A stretch of 64,000 nucleotides of DNA from Gammaproteobacteria bacterium (GCA_018222405.1 JAAFAI010000005.1:124001-188000); one strand, 5' to 3'. Counted from the first letter of the stretch, positions 17,317 to 25,901 are shown. Notes: generated from the letters alone by a model not told the origin. Program-made: numbers and translations.

Positions 17317-17808
17317 ATGATGACGCCCTACCCTCTCGATAAGTTTGATTTGAAAATCTTATCTTATCTGCAAAGCAATGGGCGATGCAGTAACGTCGAA
17401 TTGGCTGATGTTGTCGGGCTGAGTCAGAGCCCCTGTCTGTTAAGAACCAAAAGGCTCGAAAGCGCTGGATACATTGTCGGGTATGGTGCAGAGATTGCGT
17501 TGGAACAACTGGGCGAACACATAATTGTGATAACCGAGGTGACGTTGCAGCAACGCCGCCCTTCTGACTTTAAGCGGTTTGAAGAACGTATTATCCAGTA
17601 TAAAGAGATCACGGAGTGCCTTAACGTGAGTGGAGGCTACGATTACCTGCTCCGTATCCTGGCATCCAGCTTGTCTAATTATCAAATGTTTACAGAACAA
17701 TTGCTGGAGGAAGATATTGGTATTACAAAGCTCTCTCATCGCGTTGTCTTAAAACAGCCGATAAAAAAAAGAGAATATCCACTGGAAGTTATTCTTCCAG
17801 ACCTATAG
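17317..17808 (+). CDS. Lrp/AsnC-family transcriptional regulator
   Basis: 163 residues. An N-terminal winged helix-turn-helix (about residues 5-60; D-L-K-I-L-S-Y-L-Q, then N-V-E-L-A-D-V-V-G-L-S) is followed by the ligand-sensing RAM domain with the core N-V-S-G-G-Y-D-Y-L-L. Lrp/AsnC proteins sense amino acids and commonly control a neighbouring amino-acid catabolic operon. This one follows the PLP-enzyme gene by 32 bases, so it probably regulates the HAD-kinase-PLP unit, and the effector is likely the amine substrate. Two adjacent ATGs are possible; an AGAGGA ribosome site precedes them. Confidence 0.93.
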   Translation: MMTPYPLDKFDLKILSYLQSNGRCSNVELADVVGLSQSPCLLRTKRLESAGYIVGYGAEIALEQLGEHIIVITEVTLQQRRPSDFKRFEERIIQYKEITECLNVSGGYDYLLRILASSLSNYQMFTEQLLEEDIGITKLSHRVVLKQPIKKREYPLEVILPDL

Positions 17809-18184
17809 TTGTCCTGCCTACCTCAAGTCATGTATTCACACCTCGCCAGACACTTGGTGCACAATCTGGCTCTTATTAAAAGGCTTACGCGGTTATACCG
17901 GTTTGTGAAGGCGATATTTCACTCCGCCATGACCGCCTGCCCCGGCGGGCATAGCTGCACGTGCGACCGAAATTTAAACCGAGCTAAAAAACAGCATGCA
18001 CCACTGACTGTTTCTGGTTAGTCTAATGACTATACGGGGGTAACACTGGCTCCCTCAGCTCATACACCCTGCTCATAAGATAGCCGCCAAAAGAAGCTGA
18101 GAGGACTGCCAGTGCTAGCAGAGTCTGTTGACCCGGTTTTACCCCACACTCTCTTTAACCTTAAACTCTTTAATAGTATTGCTT
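17809..18184. other. Intergenic region (376 bases) with imperfect long inverted repeat
   Basis: No supported gene. It contains an imperfect inverted repeat: the left arm at 18044-18060 (CACTGGCTCCCTCAGCT) pairs with the right arm at 18095-18114, with a few unpaired bases, around a 34-base loop. The arms could be a relic of a small transposable element or a stable RNA hairpin. A frame at 17809-18021 has no recognisable motif and needs a TTG start. Confidence 0.45.
18044..18114. repeat. Imperfect inverted repeat
   Basis: Arms 18044-18060 and 18095-18114 share CACTGGC...CCTC.CAGCT in inverted order, with a three-base insertion in the right arm. It lies about 70 bases before the CLCA_X-like gene, in a gene-poor zone that also holds a gene remnant. 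Confidence 0.5.
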
Positions 18185-18982
18185 ATGACTTCTGACGCGT
18201 TAAAGTACCCGCGCCTTTACAGTAACTTTTACCGAAATGGTCCGAGTCACAGAGACGGTGCAGATGTTACTTTTAATGACATAAAGAAGATATTTGGTTT
18301 CAGGACTGTGACGATCGGGAATTGGGTTACCAGGGAAGAACAGCAGATTGCGGCAAATTTATTCTTTGATGCACTGTGCGACCTGATGGATATTCTGGCA
18401 GTTCCGGAGCGGGTTCTGTCATTAAACGGAACGCTATCTATCGCGTTTGGAAAAGGAGGGCAGAAACACTGCTCTGCGCACTATAACGCTCGCACTAGAA
18501 CGTTAGCGTTAGCAAAAAATGCTGGTGCTGGCTCATTAGCGCACGAATGGTTTCATGCTTTTGATCATTTCATATCCCCTCGGCTATTCAAAAAAGCAAC
18601 ACATGAGAATTTCGCTTCTGCCCTCTGGCTCCAAAGCTACCAAACGCGGGATCATGCTTTAAACGTTCTCTTAGAAAACTGCTACCAGCATATTTTTCTC
18701 AAACCCAACAGTGATGCATTGAGTGATTTATTCAACCAGAGTGTGAAAGCAGATAGAGCATTGCGTAGTATATATTACGCAACGCCACAAGAAATGTGCG
18801 CGCGAGCATTCGAAGCTTCCATCCAGGACAACCCCATCAAAAATGCATTTCTGGTTCAAGGTACAAAGCAAACCATGGAAGCGACTATCGGCATCTATCC
18901 CCGGGGGCAGCAACGGAACATAATCTCCCAACACTTCTATAAGTACTTTTCAGCATTAGGTCGGGCACTGGAACGTAAATAA
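18185..18982 (+). CDS. CLCA_X/LPD1-like protein with HExxH motif
   Basis: 265 residues from the ATG at 18185; an upstream in-frame TTG at 18128 would add 19 hydrophobic residues with no good ribosome site. The centre has L-A-H-E-W-F-H-A-F-D-H, a zinc-metallopeptidase HExxH pattern seen in the LPD1-type domain of phage and plasmid polyvalent proteins. The rest, including I-F-G-F-R and N-A-F-L-V-Q-G-T-K-Q near the C-terminus, resembles the gammaproteobacterial CLCA_X family as I recall it. No signal peptide. No function is established to my knowledge. About 430 bases downstream there is a leftover of a second copy of the C-terminus. Confidence 0.72.
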   Translation: MTSDALKYPRLYSNFYRNGPSHRDGADVTFNDIKKIFGFRTVTIGNWVTREEQQIAANLFFDALCDLMDILAVPERVLSLNGTLSIAFGKGGQKHCSAHYNARTRTLALAKNAGAGSLAHEWFHAFDHFISPRLFKKATHENFASALWLQSYQTRDHALNVLLENCYQHIFLKPNSDALSDLFNQSVKADRALRSIYYATPQEMCARAFEASIQDNPIKNAFLVQGTKQTMEATIGIYPRGQQRNIISQHFYKYFSALGRALERK

Positions 18983-19653
18983 TTTACGCCCCTTACCGGA
19001 TACGCTCGCAGTGAGGTTGGGTGATGCAGACAAGAGCATGCCACCCAGTACAATCATTCGGCACAGACAAACAGAAGGTAACCCGACATCAGCTTTCTAC
19101 AAATAAGGCCCGTCGGATTCGTTGACAGGCATTTTTCGCTTTGTTCGGCCTCATTTACCCGGACCGACCGGTCAGCCAACAATCGATGTGCCACGACCAG
19201 GATACAACGGTATCAAAAAAGATCTGCAGACCAAAGGTAACAGAGATCCCTGGTTCATATTAACGGTAGGGATAATCATGTCCTATTCCGCCAACCTTTT
19301 GGAAATACTTTATTTTATTAAAGTATATTACTAACAAGAAAGGACTCTGGTGCCTGTCTGCAGGCTAGGAATAGCATAAAGGCTGTTCAGGTCACGAGAC
19401 AAAAATGTCGGTAGAGGCTAGACTTGGCATTTATCCTCATGGTATTTTGAGACAGCAGCTAAACGAAGCATTTAAGTTGTATTTTTACCAACTGGGTGTG
19501 GCGCTGTCCGCAAAATGATGTTGCTTTCTAACGAAAGTGAACGACTAAGTCAGTAAGTTTATCGCTTTTGGTAATATTGATTGTACAAATTACTACATTT
19601 TTTTGTTACAAACAGTATACTAGGCAGACAAGTGTTAGAGACAAGAAAACGAA
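18983..19653. other. Gene-poor region (671 bases) with a gene remnant
   Basis: Apart from the 37-codon remnant at 19405-19518, no supported gene. A frame at 19122-19334 (about 70 codons) has no recognisable motif. The right end is AT-rich and should contain the exbD promoter; a TATACT at 19616-19621 could be a -10 box, but no convincing -35 is seen. Confidence 0.5.
19405..19518 (+). pseudogene. Remnant of a second CLCA_X-like gene (C-terminal 37 codons)
   Basis: Too short for usual ORF calling. The reading frame to the TGA at 19516-19518 matches the C-terminus of the 18185-18982 product residue for residue without gaps: E-A-R-L-G-I-Y-P-H-G against E-A-T-I-G-I-Y-P-R-G, then F-K-L-Y-F-Y-Q-L-G-V-A-L against F-Y-K-Y-F-S-A-L-G-R-A-L. 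Both end in K-stop at the same distance. Weak similarity (T-K) continues just upstream before an in-frame stop at 19372. It is divergent at protein and DNA level, so it is an old duplicate or a relic of a horizontally acquired paralogue, not a recent copy. Confidence 0.75.
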
Positions 19654-20055
19654 ATGAAAAGAAAAAAGCATACTTCTGGGGATGACGAAGCCCAGGTCGA
19701 CATGACGCCCATGTTGGACATTGTGTTCATCATGCTGATCTTCTTTATCGTAACGACATCATTCGTTAAAGAAAAAGGTCTGGATGTTAATCGCCCAGAA
19801 AACAAAAACGCATCAAACCAGCCAAGTAAATCTCTGTCTATTCGTATAGATGAGACCGGTACGATTATGATGAATGGCCGTGAAGTCGATATCCGTCGTG
19901 TTATCGCGAACATTCAAACTTACTTAGCTGAAAACCCAACTGACACTGCAGCTATCCAGGCTCACGAAAATACTGAGCACGGTGTTGTGGTAGAAGTAAT
20001 GAACCAGGCGAAAGAAGCAGGTATTGGTAAAGTATCTGTACTGGTTAAGTCTTAA
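19654..20055 (+). CDS. exbD: ExbD/TolR-family biopolymer transport protein
   Basis: 133 residues: a short cytoplasmic tail, one membrane helix (about 20-38) with the essential Asp22 in M-L-D-I-V-F, and a periplasmic domain. ExbD works with ExbB to use the proton-motive force to drive TonB. The first gene in this direction after a gap, it has no exbB, tonB or TPR gene next to it, unlike the usual exbB-exbD-tonB arrangement. It must use ExbB encoded elsewhere or another MotA/TolQ-type partner. A strong bidirectional terminator follows. The family is clear; exbD versus tolR-like function is less so. Confidence 0.88.
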   Translation: MKRKKHTSGDDEAQVDMTPMLDIVFIMLIFFIVTTSFVKEKGLDVNRPENKNASNQPSKSLSIRIDETGTIMMNGREVDIRRVIANIQTYLAENPTDTAAIQAHENTEHGVVVEVMNQAKEAGIGKVSVLVKS

Positions 20056-20076
20056 GACAGGGTTTAAGACAAGAGA

Positions 20077-20102
20077 AAAAGCGCGTCTACCGCGCTTTTT
20101 TT
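20077..20102. terminator. Bidirectional Rho-independent terminator (exbD / trmN6)
   Basis: AAGCGCG, loop TCTAC, CGCGCTT with seven T on the plus strand and an A-run on the left that gives a U-run on the minus strand. It serves exbD and the convergent trmN6 operon. Confidence 0.85.
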
Positions 20103-20116
20103 GTGCCTGTTACTTT

Positions 20117-20860
20117 TCAAAAGTTGAGATAGAAGTCAGCACATAGCTGCTTATATGCCGGGGTATACTGGTTTTCACCGGTGCGGATTGTCAGCAATTC
20201 CGCTGCCGCAAAGGCGGGCTCACGCACAAAACAATACACGCCAAGATAGGGCGCTGCATTGGCATTATGTCGGACTGCCAGACTCTGCTTTAGATGCCAG
20301 CCAGAATGCGAGGCGCAGTTTAACACTTCCGCTTCCCTGGCTATTGGATACATACAGTAAAGCCTGCTCCCCGCATGGCTAAGTGCGGCAGTTTGCGCAA
20401 AAAAATCATCAATACTCAGCGTTTGTTCCGTGCGCGCCAGCCCCCGGCCCTCAGACATCGACGCATAAGCGCGGGTGGGGCTCACGGCATCTGCAAAATA
20501 CGGCGGGTTCGATACTATCAGGTCAAATTGCTGTTGATGGCCCATCTCCTGAAGCGGGCTTTGCTCCACCCGAATCTTTTCTGGCCACGAACTGTTGGCC
20601 GCATTGTGACCGGCCTGAGCAATCGCACCCGGGTCGATATCAATGGCAGTAATGGCAGAATCAGGCGCACTTTTTTGCGCCATCATCAGCGCCAGTATGC
20701 CCGACCCGGTACCCACATCCAGCATCGTGCTGGTATTAGTGGTATCAACGAAGCTACCCAGGATCAGACTGTCGGTAGAGACTTTCATGGCGCACTGGTC
20801 ATGGGCGACAAAAAACTGCTTACACTGAAACCCTTTGGGTTGCTTAGAAACCTTACTCAT
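20117..20860 (-). CDS. trmN6: tRNA1(Val) (adenine(37)-N6)-methyltransferase TrmN6
   Basis: 247 residues. A class I S-adenosylmethionine methyltransferase: motif I is L-D-V-G-T-G-S-G-I-L-A-L-M, the acidic motif is I-T-A-I-D-I-D, and the catalytic motif is D-L-I-V-S-N-P-P-Y-F. The N-terminus (K-G-F-x-C-K-Q-F-F-V-x-H-D) is characteristic of YfiC/TrmN6, which methylates A37 of tRNA-Val. The ATG overlaps the stop of the upstream NAD-binding gene in a TGATG, so translation is probably coupled. Confidence 0.93.
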   Translation of the reverse strand: MSKVSKQPKGFQCKQFFVAHDQCAMKVSTDSLILGSFVDTTNTSTMLDVGTGSGILALMMAQKSAPDSAITAIDIDPGAIAQAGHNAANSSWPEKIRVEQSPLQEMGHQQQFDLIVSNPPYFADAVSPTRAYASMSEGRGLARTEQTLSIDDFFAQTAALSHAGSRLYCMYPIAREAEVLNCASHSGWHLKQSLAVRHNANAAPYLGVYCFVREPAFAAAELLTIRTGENQYTPAYKQLCADFYLNF

Positions 20861-21492
20861 CAGAAAGTCTGGTGGCGCATCATTTCTCTGGCCACCTGGT
20901 GAGGATATACCGCACGGTATTTTTTAAGCCGGCCGAGCAGCAGTGGTTTCAGCAGTTGCATTACGCTCGCCCCAGCCCGCTCCAACGGGCGATTATCGTT
21001 AGTTCGTTCGCCAATTAACACGCCCGGCCTTACCGCAGCGGCATTGGGCAACTGCGGCATGCGCATGATGGCGTTTTCCAGTTCGCCCTTCACGCGCAGG
21101 TAATAGTTTTTACTTTTAGCATTGGCACCTACCGAGGAAATCCACACAAATCCGCCAGCCCGCTGTGCCCTGGCTAACTGGGCCGCCACGTGAACATATT
21201 CAAAATCCACCTTACGAAAGGCGCTGATGTCACCGGCTTTCTTTAGCGTGGTTCCCAGGCAACAGTACACATGATCAACCGAAAAATAGCCCTGATACTC
21301 ATCCAGATTATCGAAATCAATCACCACCGGCCGCAGCTTGTTATCGGGATCCTGATAGTGCTGTCGCCCCAGTGGACGCCGGACCAGACAAGTGACCGAT
21401 TCATAGCGGGGATCGAGTAACAGCAGCCTCAGCAGGTTCTGCCCTACCAATCCACTGGCTCCCAGGATAAGTGCGCTTTTTAATACTGCCAA
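20860..21492 (-). CDS. NAD(P)-binding oxidoreductase, HTATIP2/atypical SDR-like
   Basis: 210 residues. The Rossmann motif G-A-S-G-L-V-G at the N-terminus, Y-C-C-L-G-T-T, and V-W-I-S-S-V-G-A-N with Y-L-R-V-K-G-E-L-E place it with the TIP30/HTATIP2-like atypical SDRs. The role is unknown; relatives are often annotated as NAD-dependent epimerases. No ATG is available: an in-frame stop lies two codons upstream, so the start must be the TTG at 21492-21490, which has an AGAGGA ribosome site. It overlaps trmN6 by one base. Confidence 0.85.
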   Translation of the reverse strand: MAVLKSALILGASGLVGQNLLRLLLLDPRYESVTCLVRRPLGRQHYQDPDNKLRPVVIDFDNLDEYQGYFSVDHVYCCLGTTLKKAGDISAFRKVDFEYVHVAAQLARAQRAGGFVWISSVGANAKSKNYYLRVKGELENAIMRMPQLPNAAAVRPGVLIGERTNDNRPLERAGASVMQLLKPLLLGRLKKYRAVYPHQVAREMMRHQTF

Positions 21493-21629
21493 ATTGTGTC
21501 ATCCTCTAGCTTTAATATGGAGCCCGCACACTGCCGGGTTCTCCTGTATAACAACAACTTGTTTATACGTATTTCAGAGCAAATACGTGCAGTAAGCAAG
21601 CCCTAATAACGACAGATAATAGCGTATCC

Positions 21630-23834
21630 ATGAAAAAAGCTTTAATACTTGGAGCCCTTATGCTCACAAACACGGTAGCCGCTGAAAAGCTGACCATCGA
21701 ACGGATTTATGCGTCGCCGTCACTGGACGGTAGTTCTCCCAGAAACCTGCAGGTTGCCCCCGACGGCCAACGCGTGACCTATCTGCAGGGCAAGCAGTCT
21801 GACTACGAACGCCTCGACCTGTGGGAATATAACATTGCCTCAGGGACCTCGCGTTTGTTGTTTGATTCCGATGACTTATCCAGTGGCGAGGAAACACTTT
21901 CAGACGAAGAAAAAGCGCGCCGTGAGCGCATGCGCTTATCCGGCAGCGGTATTGTTAGTTATCAATGGTCGGCCGACGGCAAAGCGCTGTTATTCCCTAT
22001 GGGCGGCGATGTATTTTATCACCAGTTAGGTAAACCCGGTGCCCGCCAGTTACTCGATACCGAAGCCTTTGAAACCGATATTAAGTTATCGCCCAAAGGT
22101 AACTATATCTCGTTTATTCGCGACCAGAACCTGTACATCAAACATATCGGGTCTGGCAAGGAAACGGCGATTACCACTAAAGGCGGTGGCAACATCAAAT
22201 ACGGTATGGCCGAGTTTGTTGCGCAGGAAGAAATGAACCGCATGACCGGCTACTGGTGGTCTCCGGATGAGTCTTACATTGCTTTTACCGAAGTGGATGA
22301 ATCGCCGGTTGAAGTGATTACCCGCTCAGAAATCTATGCTGACGAGATCAAGATGATTGAGCAGAAGTACCCCAAAGCGGGCACGCCTAATGTCACCATT
22401 AAACTGGCCATACAGGACATTAAAAGCGGCGAACGGCAGTGGATTGATACGGGTAAGGAGCAGGATATCTATATCGCCCGCGGTAAATGGATGCCCGACA
22501 GCGAGCACTTTACCTATCAGTGGCAAAGCCGTGACCAGCAACAGCTGGAACTGCGCAGCTACAACGTAAACAACCAGCAGCAGAAACTGGTGCTTGAAGA
22601 GCAGTCGGATACCTGGGTAAACCTGCACGATGACTTTACCTTTTTAGCCGATGGTAAACATTTTATCTGGGCCTCAGAGCGCGACGGCTTTAAACATCTT
22701 TATTTATTCACCAATGAAGGCAAGCTGGTCCGCCAGCTGACTGCAGGCGAATGGGTAGTGGACGAACTGGAAGCGGTTAACGATAAAACCGGCCGGGTAT
22801 ACTTTACCGGCCGTATGGACACGCCGCTGGAACGCCATTTATATGTAACTGACCTGGAAGGCAGCAAACCACAGCGCCTCACCGCTCGCGAAGGCATGCA
22901 CGGCATCAGCTTTAGCCGCGATGCGTCAATTTATGTGGATAGCTCTTCTACCGCAAACCGTCCTACTCAGGTCAGTTTGCATAGCGCCAACGGCAAGCAG
23001 CTCACCTGGTTGGAAGAAAACGCGCTGGATGAAAACCACCCGCTTACGCCTTACCTTAGCGACTGGGTAGAGCCTGAGTTTGGCACCATCACTAATGATG
23101 ACGGCATTGACCTGCATTATCGCCTTTACAAGCCGGCAGAGCTGAAAGGCAAGCATCCGGTTATTGTTTATCTGTATGGTGGTCCTCACGCTCAGGTAGT
23201 CAATAACGCCTGGGGCGGCAACCGTGGCCTGCTAATGCAGCACTGGGTAAGCAAAGGCTACGTAGTGTTCAGCATTGATAACCGTGGCTCAAATTATCGT
23301 GGTAAGGCATTCGAGGAACCTATCTACAAAGCGATGGGCAGCGTAGAAGTTGACGACCAGGTAAGCGGCGTTAAATTTCTCCACACCCTGCCCTATGTGG
23401 ATAAAGAGCGCATCGGCGTATATGGCCACAGCTACGGCGGTTACATGACGCTGATGAGCATGTTTAAGGCGGGTGATTACTTTAAAGCCGGGGTATCCGG
23501 TGCACCAGTGACCACCTGGCGGTTGTACGACACGCACTACACCGAACGCTACATGGGCAACCCGAACACCGATAGCGATGCCTATGAAGCGTCATCGGTA
23601 TTCCCTTATGCAGAGGGACTGCAAGGCCCGCTGCTGATTTATCATGGCATGGCTGATGACAACGTATTGTTTACCCACAGCACCAAGCTGTATAAACACC
23701 TGCAGGATGCCGCCAAACCTTTCGAGGTGATGGACTATCCAGGCAAGAAGCACAGCATCCGGGGCAAACAAACAGGTATACATTTGTATCACACCATCAC
23801 TAATTTCTTCGACAGACATTTTGATGTGAAGTAA
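21630..23834 (+). CDS. Dipeptidyl-peptidase IV family serine peptidase (S9B)
   Basis: 734 residues: signal peptide (about 1-18), an eight-bladed beta-propeller, then an alpha/beta-hydrolase domain. The nucleophile is Ser601 in Y-G-H-S-Y-G-G-Y-M, the Asp lies in G-M-A-D-D-N (676-677), and the His is in G-K-K-H-S near the end. The propeller contains A-Q-E-E-M-N-R, the Glu-Glu pair that binds the N-terminus of the substrate in DPP IV. It releases Xaa-Pro dipeptides in the periplasm or outside. Single gene with its own hairpin downstream; fits a protein-degrading marine lifestyle together with the subtilase next door. Confidence 0.93.
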   Translation: MKKALILGALMLTNTVAAEKLTIERIYASPSLDGSSPRNLQVAPDGQRVTYLQGKQSDYERLDLWEYNIASGTSRLLFDSDDLSSGEETLSDEEKARRERMRLSGSGIVSYQWSADGKALLFPMGGDVFYHQLGKPGARQLLDTEAFETDIKLSPKGNYISFIRDQNLYIKHIGSGKETAITTKGGGNIKYGMAEFVAQEEMNRMTGYWWSPDESYIAFTEVDESPVEVITRSEIYADEIKMIEQKYPKAGTPNVTIKLAIQDIKSGERQWIDTGKEQDIYIARGKWMPDSEHFTYQWQSRDQQQLELRSYNVNNQQQKLVLEEQSDTWVNLHDDFTFLADGKHFIWASERDGFKHLYLFTNEGKLVRQLTAGEWVVDELEAVNDKTGRVYFTGRMDTPLERHLYVTDLEGSKPQRLTAREGMHGISFSRDASIYVDSSSTANRPTQVSLHSANGKQLTWLEENALDENHPLTPYLSDWVEPEFGTITNDDGIDLHYRLYKPAELKGKHPVIVYLYGGPHAQVVNNAWGGNRGLLMQHWVSKGYVVFSIDNRGSNYRGKAFEEPIYKAMGSVEVDDQVSGVKFLHTLPYVDKERIGVYGHSYGGYMTLMSMFKAGDYFKAGVSGAPVTTWRLYDTHYTERYMGNPNTDSDAYEASSVFPYAEGLQGPLLIYHGMADDNVLFTHSTKLYKHLQDAAKPFEVMDYPGKKHSIRGKQTGIHLYHTITNFFDRHFDVK

Positions 23835-23841
23835 AAAACCC

Positions 23842-23872
23842 GATAAGTGACAGGGACTTCCTGTCACTTATC
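23842..23872. terminator. Long perfect hairpin after the DPP IV gene
   Basis: GATAAGTGACAGG, loop GACTT, CCTGTCACTTATC: 13 perfect pairs, beginning 7 bases after the stop. No U-run follows on the plus strand; an A-run precedes it, so it would be a better intrinsic terminator on the minus strand. It likely defines the 3' end of the mRNA. Confidence 0.65.
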
Positions 23873-24047
23873 ACATCGTCCCGGCACACACAGGGATGAA
23901 AAATTATACTTATTTACTACGCTATTCACTTGCGCCAACCAAATAAATTTCTTAATTTCAACTAAGGCCCCGGCCTGATAACAATAAAAACTATATTAGC
24001 CGAATACTATTCGGTAACTTCTTTTAGTAGCACAAGTGAATAATAAT

Positions 24048-25883
24048 ATGTTTAAAACAACCCTAAAACCTACACTGGCAGCAGTCCTGCTTGCCGTTAG
24101 CGGTTCTGCCCTTGCGGCAGACGACAGATACATTATCCAGGTCGATAACAACTCCAAAGGCATAATCAAAGCACTGGCTAAACAGTCCGGCGCAGAGATA
24201 CACATTGATGCTGACGGCTTTATCGCCGCAACATTCACAGGCAAATCACTCGATGAAGTAAAAGGCCTGATGAATAATCCTCATGTCAAACTGGTAGAAG
24301 CCGATCAAAAGCGCTACCCCACCGCGCTATTCAATGACGACACCGGTAGCCCGATGCAAACCCAGATCACCCCGTATGCGGTGTACCAGGCGCAAGCTGA
24401 CCAGGTAACGTTTAACCCTAACGCTGGCATGAAAGTCTGTGTTATCGATTCTGGTCTGGACGACTCTAACCCGGATTTTGTCTGGTCTAACATTACCGGC
24501 GATAACGACCCGGGCACCGGCAACTGGTTTGATGCTGGCGGCGAACACGGCACTCACGTAGCCGGTACCATTGGCGCAGCCAACAACACTTTCGGAGTGG
24601 TTGGTATGGCACCAGGCGTGGATATGCACATCATTAAGGTCTTTAACGAGTCTGGCTGGGGTTATTCATCCGGCCTCGCTCAGGCAGCCCAGCTTTGTCA
24701 GGCAGCCGGCGCTAATCTGATCAATATGAGTTTAGGCGGTGGTGGGGCTTCCAGTACCGAGGATAATGCGTTTGCAGACTTCACTGCTGCAGGCGGCCTG
24801 GTGGTAGCGGCAGCCGGTAACGATGGCAACTCAGTACGCTCATATCCGGCAGGTTATTCGTCGGTAATGATGGTTGGCGCTAACGATGCCGACAACAACA
24901 TTGCCTCATTCTCACAGTACCCGAGCTGTACCAGCGGTCGTGGTAAACGAGCCACCACTGACGAAACCATCTGTGTGGAAGTGACCGCCGGTGGTGTGGA
25001 TACACTGTCGACAGTACCTGCGGGGTTATCAACCGCATCAGGCCTGCTGGCCGATGGCAGCAGCTTTGCTTCTTCCGGCATGGAAAACATGGGTAGCGCC
25101 GCTGGTAGTACATATTTCATGGGCACTGCCGAGTCTGTTGATAGCGGTGCGGCTGGAAAAATCTGTGTTATCGACCGTGGCGTAATCAGCTTCTTCGATA
25201 AAGTGGCTAACTGCGAAGCATCCGGTGGTGTTGGTGCGGTAATCATCAACAACGAAGCAGGTATGTTGTACGGTACGCTGGGTGACACCAACACAACCTC
25301 TATCCCTGCGGTTGGCGCAGCGCTGGAAGATCGTTTAGCATTGCTGGCCGCAACCAGCATGGAGGTGTCTGTTGAAGCCAGCGATTACGCTTATCTGAGC
25401 GGTACATCAATGGCAACGCCTGCAGTTGTGGGCGTGGCAGCACTGGTCTGGTCGAATCACCCAAGCTGTAGTGGTACTGAAATTCGTGAGGCGTTAAAAG
25501 CGACCGCACTGGATAGTGGCGCTGCCGGTAAAGACGAGTATTTTGGTTACGGTATTGTGCAGGCAGCCGCGGCAGATACTTACCTGACCACCAACGGCTG
25601 TGCCGGCGGTGGTGGTGGCGACAATGGCGGTGGTGACACCGGCACAGATCTGACCCTCACCGCAACCGGTTACAAAGAAAAAGGCTCTCAGGTAGTCGAT
25701 TTGAGCTGGGCTAACAGTACGGCTGATATGACTATCTATCGTAATGGCAGTGAGATAGTCAGTGTAAGCGGCGTAACGGCTTACACCGATGCATTGAACA
25801 CCAAAGGTGGCGGCGTCTATGACTATCAGGTTTGCGAAACCGGTACGACTACCTGTTCAGCAACCGTCACGGTAGTTTTCTAA
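24048..25883 (+). CDS. Secreted subtilisin-like serine peptidase (S8) with PA and C-terminal domains
   Basis: 611 residues from the ATG at 24048; a GTG at 24036 would add four. Signal peptide ends at A-L-A-A. An inhibitor-like propeptide (to about residue 95) is followed by the S8 catalytic domain: Asp134 (V-I-D-S-G), His167 (H-G-T-H-V-A-G), Ser454 (G-T-S-M-A-T-P). A protease-associated (PA) insert, with K-I-C-V-I-D-R-G and G-V-G-A-V-I-I-N-N, lies between the His and Ser. A Gly-rich linker leads to a fibronectin-type-III-like C-terminal domain. It is an extracellular protease; an intrinsic terminator follows. Confidence 0.94.
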   Translation: MFKTTLKPTLAAVLLAVSGSALAADDRYIIQVDNNSKGIIKALAKQSGAEIHIDADGFIAATFTGKSLDEVKGLMNNPHVKLVEADQKRYPTALFNDDTGSPMQTQITPYAVYQAQADQVTFNPNAGMKVCVIDSGLDDSNPDFVWSNITGDNDPGTGNWFDAGGEHGTHVAGTIGAANNTFGVVGMAPGVDMHIIKVFNESGWGYSSGLAQAAQLCQAAGANLINMSLGGGGASSTEDNAFADFTAAGGLVVAAAGNDGNSVRSYPAGYSSVMMVGANDADNNIASFSQYPSCTSGRGKRATTDETICVEVTAGGVDTLSTVPAGLSTASGLLADGSSFASSGMENMGSAAGSTYFMGTAESVDSGAAGKICVIDRGVISFFDKVANCEASGGVGAVIINNEAGMLYGTLGDTNTTSIPAVGAALEDRLALLAATSMEVSVEASDYAYLSGTSMATPAVVGVAALVWSNHPSCSGTEIREALKATALDSGAAGKDEYFGYGIVQAAAADTYLTTNGCAGGGGGDNGGGDTGTDLTLTATGYKEKGSQVVDLSWANSTADMTIYRNGSEIVSVSGVTAYTDALNTKGGGVYDYQVCETGTTTCSATVTVVF

Positions 25884-25901
25884 CAAAACCAACTGAACGA
25901 A

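Noticed and set aside
19122..19334. 70-codon frame downstream of the CLCA_X-like gene
   Set aside because: No recognisable similarity in this frame, including none to the neighbouring CLCA_X-like protein; composition looks random.
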